This document shows positions 1 to 4,926 of a stretch of DNA of 5,997 bases, one piece after another. The position numbers were made by a program, and so were the translations under genes. How positions within the stretch are numbered: position 1 is the stretch's first letter; each line of letters begins with the position of its first letter. A model generated the notes under the pieces. That model saw only the letters and a program-made list of their open reading frames with translations, did no database searches and was not told where the DNA came from. Origin of the DNA: Methylibium sp031393925 (GTDB lineage Bacteria; Pseudomonadota; Gammaproteobacteria; Burkholderiales; Burkholderiaceae_C); assembly GCF_031393925.1 (NCBI RefSeq), contig NZ_JANMWL010000109.1, forward strand, positions 1 to 5,997, read 5' to 3'.

Positions 1-916
1 CCTGCGTGGCCGACAGCTGCGGCAGCAGCACCACGCCGAGCGCCACGCCGAGCAGCGCGGTCGGAAACTCCATCAGCCGGTCGGCGTAGGTCAGCCACGA
101 CACGGCGCCCGCGCCGATCTGCGTGGCAATCTGGGTGTTGATGAGCAGCGAGATCTGCGCCACCGACACGCCCAGGACGGCCGGCGCCATCTGCTTGAGC
201 ACGCGCTTGACGCCCGGATGCCGCCAGGCAGTGCCGAGCGCCGCCGGCCCGAGCCCCAGACGCGGCAGCGCGCCGATGCGCAGCAGGGCCGGCACCTGCA
301 GCGCCAGTTGCAGTGCGCCGCCGACCATCACGCCGATGGCCAGCGCATAGATCGGCTCGACGCCCCAGCCGGCAAAGCGCGGCACCAGCCACCAGGCGGC
401 CAGGATGACCGCCAGGTTCAGCAGCACTGGCGTCACCGCGGGAATGGCGAATCGCCTCCAGGTATTGAGAATGCCCGCCGACAGCGCCACCAACGACATG
501 AAGCCGATGTAGGGAAACATCAGCCGCGTCATCACCACCGCCGCGTCGAAGCCGCCGCTCTTTTGCAGCCCCTGGGCCATCAGCCACACCAGCAGCGGCG
601 CGCCGACCACGCCGAGCACGCAGGTGGCGAGCAGCGCCCACAGCAGCACCGTGGCGACCGCGTCGATGAGCGCATGGGTCACGGCGTCGCCACCCTCGGC
701 GCGGCTTTGCGCCAGCAGCGGCACGAAGGCCTGCGAGAACGCGCCTTCGGCGAACAGCCGGCGCAGCAGGTTGGGGATGCGAAAGGCGACGTTGAAGGCG
801 TCGGTCATGACGCTGGCGCCGAACGCCGCGGCAATCATCTGCTCGCGCACCAGCCCGGTGATGCGCGAAGCCAGCGTCAGCAGGGACACGGTGGACGCGG
901 CGCGCAGCAGGTTCAT
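1..916 (-). CDS. murJ: Lipid II flippase MurJ (MviN family), N-terminal part, cut by the left window edge
   Basis: MurJ moves the peptidoglycan precursor lipid II across the inner membrane. It is a MOP-superfamily protein with about 14 membrane helices and is usually a little over 500 residues. The minus strand reads open from an ATG at 916 to the window edge, giving 305 residues and no stop. The start MNLLRAASTVSLLTLASRIT, the stretch FRIPNLLRRLFAEGAFSQAF (residues 45-64) and YADRLMEFP (277-285) are typical. The charged residues known to be essential in E. coli MurJ appear conserved: R18, R24, D39, R52, and R280/E283 (E. coli R270/E273). Hydrophobic segments near 86-113, 132-150, 160-178, 189-209 and 285-299 fit membrane helices. 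No clear Shine-Dalgarno sequence precedes the ATG. The gene is divergent from rpsT, as I recall for Burkholderiales. The C-terminal roughly 200 residues lie outside the window. Confidence 0.95.
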   Translation of the reverse strand, partial: MNLLRAASTVSLLTLASRITGLVREQMIAAAFGASVMTDAFNVAFRIPNLLRRLFAEGAFSQAFVPLLAQSRAEGGDAVTHALIDAVATVLLWALLATCVLGVVGAPLLVWLMAQGLQKSGGFDAAVVMTRLMFPYIGFMSLVALSAGILNTWRRFAIPAVTPVLLNLAVILAAWWLVPRFAGWGVEPIYALAIGVMVGGALQLALQVPALLRIGALPRLGLGPAALGTAWRHPGVKRVLKQMAPAVLGVSVAQISLLINTQIATQIGAGAVSWLTYADRLMEFPTALLGVALGVVLLPQLSATQ

Positions 917-973
917 CGAATCAGGTTTCGCGAGAGCCGCGCGGGTCGAAGGCGGTCGGGACAGGGCGGGCGG

Positions 974-979
974 ATTATA
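974..979 (-). promoter_or_regulatory. Candidate -10 element of the murJ promoter
   Basis: The minus strand reads TATAAT here, a perfect sigma-70 -10 hexamer in very GC-rich surroundings. Transcription would start near 967, leaving a leader of about 50 nt before the murJ ATG. The best -35 candidates upstream (996-1002, reading ATTCGC or AATTCG) are poor, so the promoter may be weak or need an activator. The -10 match is seen in the sequence; its activity is inferred. Confidence 0.55.
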
Positions 980-1007
980 GGAAGCGGGCGGCCGCGCGAA
1001 TTCGCTT

Positions 1008-1016
1008 TGATATACT
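1008..1016 (+). promoter_or_regulatory. Candidate extended -10 promoter of rpsT
   Basis: The bases TGA followed by TATACT (hexamer 1011-1016) match an extended -10 element, TGn plus a 5/6 -10 hexamer. The TG at 1008-1009 may make up for the absence of a recognisable -35 near 988-993. The start site would lie near 1023, and the bases after the hexamer (TGCGGGC) are GC-rich. GC-rich discriminators are common at ribosomal promoters under stringent control, but that link is inferred here. The resulting leader is about 28 nt. Confidence 0.6.
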
Positions 1017-1050
1017 TGCGGGCTTCCCACCCGGAACCCCCTTTTACACA

Positions 1051-1344
1051 ATGGCCACCTCCTCCAAAGTCAAGAAATCGGTCCGCATCGCGTCGGGCCG
1101 CAAGCGCGTGCGCCAGGACGTGCGCCTGAACGCCGCCAACACGTCGCTGCGCTCGAAGTTCCGCACCGCGATCAAGGGCGTGCTCAAGGCCGTCGCCGCA
1201 GGCGACCAGCCCAAGGCCGCCGAGACCTTCAAGACCGCTCAGAAAGTCATCGACTCGATCGCCGACAAGGGCCTGTTTCACAAGAACAAGGCCGCGCGCC
1301 ACAAGAGCCGCCTGTCGGCCAAGGTCAAGGCGCTGGCGGCCTGA
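1051..1344 (+). CDS. rpsT: 30S ribosomal protein S20
   Basis: S20 is a small basic three-helix protein that binds 16S rRNA early in 30S assembly. The 97-residue product is rich in Lys, Arg and Ala and has the family pattern: a basic start (MATSSKVKKSVRIASGRKRV), a middle with LRSKFRTAIKGVLKAV (residues 33-48), and an end with KGLFHKNKAARHKSRLS (73-89). Bacterial S20 is usually 85-100 residues, so it is full length. The ATG is the natural start. No good Shine-Dalgarno lies before it: the nearest GGAA (1033-1036) is 14 nt away, and the bases just upstream are pyrimidine-rich (CCCCCTTTT). It stands alone between the divergent murJ and a convergent DUF3579 gene and ends in a strong terminator. 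E. coli S20 is known to regulate its own translation; nothing here proves or excludes that. Confidence 0.97.
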   Translation: MATSSKVKKSVRIASGRKRVRQDVRLNAANTSLRSKFRTAIKGVLKAVAAGDQPKAAETFKTAQKVIDSIADKGLFHKNKAARHKSRLSAKVKALAA

Positions 1345-1364
1345 AGCCGCATCCGGGTGAAAGC

Positions 1365-1391
1365 AAAAAGGCTCCTTCGGGAGCCTTTTTT
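1365..1391. terminator. Bidirectional rho-independent terminator between rpsT and the DUF3579 gene
   Basis: A perfect 6-bp stem, GGCTCC (1370-1375) with GGAGCC (1380-1385), closes a TTCG tetraloop. Six T residues follow (1386-1391) and five A residues precede (1365-1369). On the plus strand it lies 20 nt after the rpsT stop. On the minus strand the A run becomes a T run, so the same hairpin can also stop transcription of the convergent DUF3579 gene ending at 1465. Confidence 0.93.
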
Positions 1392-1421
1392 CTTGCGCGT
1401 TCGACCGATCGAGCCACGGCG

Positions 1422-1466
1422 CCGCGGGTGCCGTTTGTCCACGCCCGCCCGCGGGCACCCTTTGTC
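1422..1466. repeat. Imperfect 18-bp direct repeat, spaced 27 bp, at the DUF3579 stop codon
   Basis: Bases 1422-1439 and 1449-1466 match at 15 of 18 positions. Both read CCGCGGG, then a variable GTGCCG or CACCC patch, then TTTGTC. The second copy overlaps the minus-strand stop codon of the DUF3579 gene (TCA at 1465-1467). The first lies just downstream of that stop. GGGTGCC (1426-1432) and GGCACCC (1454-1460) are also inverted copies, but with a 21-base loop. It may be a decayed local duplication or chance in GC-rich DNA. Confidence 0.4.
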
Positions 1467-1797
1467 AGCGCCGGTCGTCGGGCAGCAGGCAGGCGTCGGC
1501 GACCTGAAGTTGGTTGTCGCGCGCGAAGTTCATGACGAAATCCCAGGCCATCGGCTCGAGCTCGCGCAGCGCTTCGCTGACGACGACGCACTTCACGCCG
1601 TTGATGACGTTGGGCACGCAGTAAGGCGAGTAGCCGATCGGCCCCGAGCGGCCCACCCGCGCGCCACCCGGGCGAAAGGTCGACATCGCGCCGGCCAGTC
1701 GCTCGGCCCAGTCACTGGGGCGAAAGACACGGCCGTCCAGGGTGATGCCCTGGATGAAGGCTTGGCGGGGAGGTGGGTGGGAGATGGCGTTGGGCAC
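1465..1797 (-). CDS. DUF3579 family protein, function unknown
   Basis: This small soluble protein matches my memory of the DUF3579 family, found in betaproteobacteria beside rpsT and the arg genes. No biochemical role is established to my knowledge. With the chosen start it has 110 residues. Conserved-looking blocks are FIQGITLDGRVFRPSDWAER (residues 14-33), GYSPYCVPNVINGVKCVVV (55-73) and LEPMAWDFVMNFARDNQLQV (80-99). I see no membrane segment or signal peptide. The frame stays open upstream, with starts at TTG 1869, ATG 1863 and GTG 1809. I prefer GTG 1797 because family resemblance begins only about a dozen residues later and the upstream peptide (Arg/Cys-rich) looks non-coding. GTG 1809 has a weak GAG eight bases upstream and cannot be excluded. 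The segment GGARVGRSGP (44-53) looks like a small insertion against the family pattern as I remember it. The gene converges on rpsT and is divergent from argD. Confidence 0.85.
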   Translation of the reverse strand: MPNAISHPPPRQAFIQGITLDGRVFRPSDWAERLAGAMSTFRPGGARVGRSGPIGYSPYCVPNVINGVKCVVVSEALRELEPMAWDFVMNFARDNQLQVADACLLPDDRR

Positions 1798-1921
1798 GGT
1801 TCGAAGCACGATGCCGGCTCGTGGTCGGCAGCGGATGCAATCGATTGTGCTGCGGCGCAGCATGGGCAATCGGCATGCGAGTGCGATGGCCGGCGCCTGC
1901 CGTGCGGCCGAAGCGCGTCCT

Positions 1922-1927
1922 TAGAAT
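1922..1927 (+). promoter_or_regulatory. Candidate -10 element of the argD promoter
   Basis: TAGAAT matches the sigma-70 -10 consensus at 5 of 6 bases and is the best candidate in the 199-base gap between the DUF3579 start and argD. No good -35 lies 16-18 bp upstream. Transcription would begin near 1934, with a leader of about 63 nt. I saw no clear ArgR-type operator. No convincing promoter for the divergent DUF3579 gene could be picked out in the same gap. Confidence 0.4.
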
Positions 1928-1984
1928 CGAGCCAGCGCAGTTGCCGTGAACGGGCTGCGCGTTTTTGATGACGCCAAGCCCACC

Positions 1985-1989
1985 AGGAG
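1985..1989 (+). promoter_or_regulatory. Shine-Dalgarno of argD that fixes its start
   Basis: AGGAG sits 7 bases before the ATG at 1997, an ideal spacing. It argues for that start over the in-frame GTG at 1946, which has no comparable site and would add 17 non-conserved residues. Confidence 0.85.
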
Positions 1990-1996
1990 CGCGCCG

Positions 1997-3223
1997 ATGA
2001 ACGCCCCCGAAGCCGTGCCGACCGGCACGCCGATGCCTTCGCACGTGATGAACACCTACGGCCGCCTGCCGTTCGCGCTGGCCTACGGCCGAGGCTGCCG
2101 CGTGTGGGACACGGACGGCCGCGAATACCTCGACGCGCTCGGCGGCATCGCCGTCAACACGCTCGGCCACGCCCACCCCAAGCTGGTGGCGGCGTTACAG
2201 GATCAGGTGGGCAAATTGATTCACTGCTCCAACTACTACCGCGTGCCCTTGCAGGAAAAACTGGCGACGCGGCTGTGCGAACTCTCGGGTCTGACCAATG
2301 CCTTCTTTTGCAACTCGGGTCTCGAGGCCAACGAGGCGGCACTGAAGATCGCGCGCAAGTTCGGCCACGACAAGGGCATCACTCGCCCCGAGGTGATCGT
2401 CTACGAGCAAGCCTTTCACGGCCGCTCGATCGCCACGCTCTCGGCCACTGGCAACGCCAAGGTGCAGGCCGGCTTCGGGCCCTTGGTGGAGGGCTTCGTG
2501 CGCGTGCCGCTCAACGACGTGGCGGCGATCGAGGAAGTGGCCAACACGCGGCCGGGCGTGGTGGCGGTGTTCCTGGAAGTGATCCAGGGCGAAGGCGGCG
2601 TCAAGCCGGCCACGGTGGACTATTTGCAGGCGGTGCGGCGCCTGTGCGACGAGCACGACTGGCTGCTCATGCTCGACGAGGTGCAGTGCGGCATCGGCCG
2701 CACCGGCAAGTGGTTTGCGCACCAATGGGCCGGCATCCAACCCGACGTCATGCCGCTGGCCAAGGGCCTGGGCTCGGGCGTGCCGGTGGGTGCGGTGGTG
2801 TGCGGCCCGCGCGCGGCCGGTGTGCTCGGCCCGGGCAACCACGGCAGCACCTTTGGCGGCAATCCGCTGGCGATGCGCGCGGGCGTGGAGACGCTGGCGA
2901 TCATGCAAGCCGAAGGCCTGCTCGCCAACGCGGCCGCGGTGGGCGCGGCGTTGAAGGACGGCCTCGCGCGTGAACTGAGCGGCGTGGTCGGCGTGAGCGA
3001 CATCCGCGGCCAGGGCCTGATGATCGGCATCGAGCTGGCGCGCCCCTGCGGCGAGCTGCTCGGGCGCGCCGCGAGCGCCGGCCTCTTGATCAGCGTGACG
3101 GCCGAGCGCGTGATCCGGCTGGTGCCCCCGCTGATCATGACCTTGGCCGAAGCCGCGCAGGTGGTGCAGCTCCTGGCGCCGCTGATCCGGCAGTTTCTGG
3201 CCGAGCCGGCGGCCAAGGAGTAG
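1997..3223 (+). CDS. argD: Acetylornithine aminotransferase (PLP-dependent, class III)
   Basis: ArgD transfers an amino group from glutamate to N-acetylglutamate semialdehyde to give N-acetylornithine in arginine biosynthesis. Many ArgD enzymes also serve as the DapC aminotransferase of lysine synthesis. The 408-residue length is normal for this cytosolic enzyme. Visible motifs are NSGLEANEAALKIARKFG (residues 106-123, cofactor phosphate binding), AFHGRS (139-144), EVIQGEGGVKPA (194-205), LDEVQCGIGRTGKWFAHQ (226-243, with D227 expected to bind the pyridine nitrogen), and the Schiff-base lysine K256 in LAKGLGSGVPVGA. STFGGNPLA (284-292) and RLVPPLIMT (374-382) are also typical. A 4-aminobutyrate or succinylornithine aminotransferase is possible by fold alone, but adjacency to argF favours ArgD. 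The stop is 4 nt before argF, and its last codons (AAGGAG) form argF's ribosome binding site. Confidence 0.95.
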   Translation: MNAPEAVPTGTPMPSHVMNTYGRLPFALAYGRGCRVWDTDGREYLDALGGIAVNTLGHAHPKLVAALQDQVGKLIHCSNYYRVPLQEKLATRLCELSGLTNAFFCNSGLEANEAALKIARKFGHDKGITRPEVIVYEQAFHGRSIATLSATGNAKVQAGFGPLVEGFVRVPLNDVAAIEEVANTRPGVVAVFLEVIQGEGGVKPATVDYLQAVRRLCDEHDWLLMLDEVQCGIGRTGKWFAHQWAGIQPDVMPLAKGLGSGVPVGAVVCGPRAAGVLGPGNHGSTFGGNPLAMRAGVETLAIMQAEGLLANAAAVGAALKDGLARELSGVVGVSDIRGQGLMIGIELARPCGELLGRAASAGLLISVTAERVIRLVPPLIMTLAEAAQVVQLLAPLIRQFLAEPAAKE

Positions 3224-3227
3224 CGCC

Positions 3228-4172
3228 ATGAAATCCGGCACCGCCCCGCTCGAGCCCCCGCTCAAGCATTACCTGCAGTTCAAGGACTTCAGCGCCGAGG
3301 AATACGCCTACCTGTTCGAGCGCGCCGCGGTCATCAAGCGGCGCTTCAAGAACTTCGAGAAGTACACGCCGCTGGTGGACCGCACCTTGGCGATGATCTT
3401 CGAGAAGGCGAGCACGCGCACGCGCGTGAGCTTCGAGGCCGGCATGTACCAGATGGGCGGATCGGTCGTGCACCTCACCACCGGCGACAGCCAGCTCGGC
3501 CGCGCCGAGCCGGTGGAAGACAGCGCGCGCGTCATCAGCCGCATGGTCGACCTGGTGATGATCCGCACCTACGAGCAGGCCAAGCTCGAAGGTTTTGCGG
3601 CGCACTCGCGCGTGCCGGTCATCAACGGCCTGACCGACGAATACCACCCCTGCCAGATCCTGGCCGACGTGTTCACCTTCATCGAACATCGCGGCCCGAT
3701 CGAAGGCAAAACCGTCGCCTGGGTCGGCGACGGCAACAACATGGCCAACACCTGGTTGCAGGCGGCCGAAATCCTCGGCTTCACGGTCCACCTGAGCACG
3801 CCGGGCGGCTACGAGGTCGACCAGGCGGTCGCGGGCATTTCAAACCGTGCTTGCTACAAGCTCTTCAAGAACCCGCGCGAAGCCTGCCGCGGCGCCCATC
3901 TGGTGACGACCGATGTGTGGACCAGCATGGGCTTCGAGGCCGAGAGCGCAACGCGCCAGCAGGCCTTTGCCGACTGGTGCGTCGACGCCGACATGATGTC
4001 CGCGGCCCGACCCGACGCGCTCTTCATGCACTGCCTGCCGGCACACCGCGGCGAAGAGGTCGCGGCGGACGTGATCGACGGGCCGCAGTCGGTGGTGTGG
4101 GATGAGGCCGAAAATCGCATGCATGCGCAAAAGGCACTCATGGAATACCTCTTGCTCGGGCGCATCGGCTGA
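3228..4172 (+). CDS. argF: Ornithine carbamoyltransferase, anabolic type
   Basis: This enzyme joins carbamoyl phosphate and ornithine to make citrulline, the step after ornithine in arginine synthesis. The 314 residues carry every family motif: STRTR (62-66, carbamoyl phosphate binding), HPCQ (140-143), GDGNNMANTW (167-176, ornithine side), TDVWTSMG (228-235) and the catalytic HCLPAHRG (268-275, with C269). None is altered. The ATG has an AAGGAG Shine-Dalgarno (3215-3220) seven bases upstream, inside the end of argD, so the two genes are almost certainly one transcript. An anabolic role is inferred from the argD neighbour; no arginine deiminase genes are in view. Around residues 202-213 (AGISNRACYKLF) the sequence differs from what I recall in relatives and uses several AT-richer codons (ATT, TCA, CGT, GCT). 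This is a variable region of the protein. No terminator follows before kynB. Confidence 0.97.
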   Translation: MKSGTAPLEPPLKHYLQFKDFSAEEYAYLFERAAVIKRRFKNFEKYTPLVDRTLAMIFEKASTRTRVSFEAGMYQMGGSVVHLTTGDSQLGRAEPVEDSARVISRMVDLVMIRTYEQAKLEGFAAHSRVPVINGLTDEYHPCQILADVFTFIEHRGPIEGKTVAWVGDGNNMANTWLQAAEILGFTVHLSTPGGYEVDQAVAGISNRACYKLFKNPREACRGAHLVTTDVWTSMGFEAESATRQQAFADWCVDADMMSAARPDALFMHCLPAHRGEEVAADVIDGPQSVVWDEAENRMHAQKALMEYLLLGRIG

Positions 4173-4201
4173 CAAGGTAAACGGGCCGCGATAAAGGCTC
4201 C

Positions 4202-4846
4202 TTGGCGCGCATCGTGAAACTCAGACTCTGGGACATCTCGCCACCGGTCGATGCGCGCGCGCCGGTCTTCCCGGGTGACACGCCGTACACGCAACGTTGG
4301 GTGGCCACGCTCGGCCCCGGCTCGCCGGTCAACGTGAGCGCGGTCACGCTGAGCCCGCATGTGGGCGCGCATGCCGACGCGCCGCTCCATTACGACGCCG
4401 CGGGTGCGGCCATCGGCGGCGTGGCGCTCGAGCCCTATCTTGGCGTTTGCCGCGTGATCCATGCCATCGCGTGCGGGTCGCTCGTCGAATGGCGGCACGT
4501 GGCGCACGCACTGCACCAGCTGCCGCCGCGCGTGCTACTGCGCACCTACGAACACACGCCGCAAGATCGCTTCGATGACGCGCTGTGCGCCCTGGCGCCC
4601 GAGACCATCGAGCGCCTGGCCGACCTTGGCGTGCAGCTGATCGGCATCGACACCGCCAGCATCGACCCGGCCGCGAGCAAGACCTTGCCGAGCCACCAGG
4701 CGGTCCGTCGACGCGGCCTGCGTGTGCTCGAGAACCTGGTGCTCGACGACGTGCCCGAAGGCGACTACGAACTGATCGCGCTGCCGCTGAAGTGGGTGAC
4801 GGCCGACGCCTCGCCCGTTCGCGCGGTGTTGCGCGAACTCGCATGA
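4202..4846 (+). CDS. kynB: Kynurenine formamidase (arylformamidase, cyclase-like metal hydrolase)
   Basis: KynB hydrolyses N-formyl-L-kynurenine to kynurenine and formate, the second step of tryptophan breakdown to anthranilate. The 214-residue product has the metal-binding signature of the KynB/cyclase family, HVGAHADAPLHY (residues 53-64; H53, H57, D59 and H63 are likely ligands). It also has WDISPPV near the start, PGDTP (24-28), GIDTASIDP (148-156), and a family-like end, LDDVPEGDYELIALPLKW (181-198). No signal peptide is visible, so it is probably cytosolic. The start is uncertain. TTG 4202 has AAAGG (4193-4197) only four bases upstream. GTG 4214 would give a product starting MKLRLWDISPP, closer to known KynB starts, but lacks a well-placed site. 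It begins 29 nt after argF with no terminator or clear promoter between. Its last codons are part of a tandem repeat. The kynU neighbour supports KynB over other cyclase-family hydrolases. Confidence 0.93.
   Translation: MARIVKLRLWDISPPVDARAPVFPGDTPYTQRWVATLGPGSPVNVSAVTLSPHVGAHADAPLHYDAAGAAIGGVALEPYLGVCRVIHAIACGSLVEWRHVAHALHQLPPRVLLRTYEHTPQDRFDDALCALAPETIERLADLGVQLIGIDTASIDPAASKTLPSHQAVRRRGLRVLENLVLDDVPEGDYELIALPLKWVTADASPVRAVLRELA
4817..4838 (+). repeat. Perfect inverted repeat (hairpin) at the 3' end of kynB
   Basis: GTTCGCGC (4817-4824) and GCGCGAAC (4831-4838) are exact reverse complements separated by the six bases GGTGTT, so the mRNA could form an 8-bp GC-rich hairpin ending 5 bases before the kynB stop codon. 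No T run follows, so it is not a standard terminator. The two later tandem units keep the loop and right arm but lack the left arm. Confidence 0.7.
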
Positions 4847-4906
4847 CGACGCGGTGTTGCGCGAACTCCCTTGACGGTGCGGTGTTGCGCGAACCCCCAT
4901 GACGGC
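4823..4906 (+). repeat. Three tandem 28-bp repeats spanning the kynB stop and the kynB-kynU gap
   Basis: Units lie at 4823-4850, 4851-4878 and 4879-4906 with no bases between. All begin with the same 16 bases (GCGGTGTTGCGCGAAC) and share a TGAC at unit positions 22-25; differences cluster at positions 17-21 and 26-28. Unit 1 encodes the real end of kynB (AVLRELA then TGA). Units 2 and 3, read from their own first base, give AVLRELP-stop and AVLREPP-stop. Because 28 is not a multiple of three, the copies are in different frames and are not translated from kynB. They fill 60 of the 80 bases between kynB and kynU. Confidence 0.9.
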
Positions 4907-4926
4907 GCCGCAATGAGAGCCGCGCC

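Noticed and set aside
218..1129. Plus-strand open frame opposite murJ, running into rpsT
   Set aside because: The protein is Gln/His/Arg-rich low complexity. murJ on the other strand keeps its known essential residues, and the frame overlaps rpsT.
1946..1996. Longer argD form starting at GTG 1946
   Set aside because: It has no ribosome binding site and a non-conserved extension, whereas ATG 1997 has AGGAG at ideal spacing.
1712..2176. Minus-strand open frame across the argD start region
   Set aside because: It overlaps both the DUF3579 gene and argD, and its product looks like GC-rich noise with no family resemblance.
2195..3265. Long minus-strand open frame opposite argD
   Set aside because: The product is rich in His, Arg and Ala with no domain pattern, and it lies wholly opposite the well-supported argD and the start of argF.
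4116..4127. Perfect 12-bp palindrome CGCATGCATGCG in argF
   Set aside because: It encodes Arg-Met-His-Ala in a conserved C-terminal stretch (ENRMHAQKALM), so protein constraint explains it well enough.
4817..4838. Hairpin at the kynB end considered as a rho-independent terminator
   Set aside because: No T run follows the stem, it lies inside the coding sequence, and kynU follows in what looks like the same operon.
4823..4906. 28-bp repeats considered as a CRISPR array
   Set aside because: The units are directly adjacent with no spacers, and the first unit is part of the kynB coding sequence.
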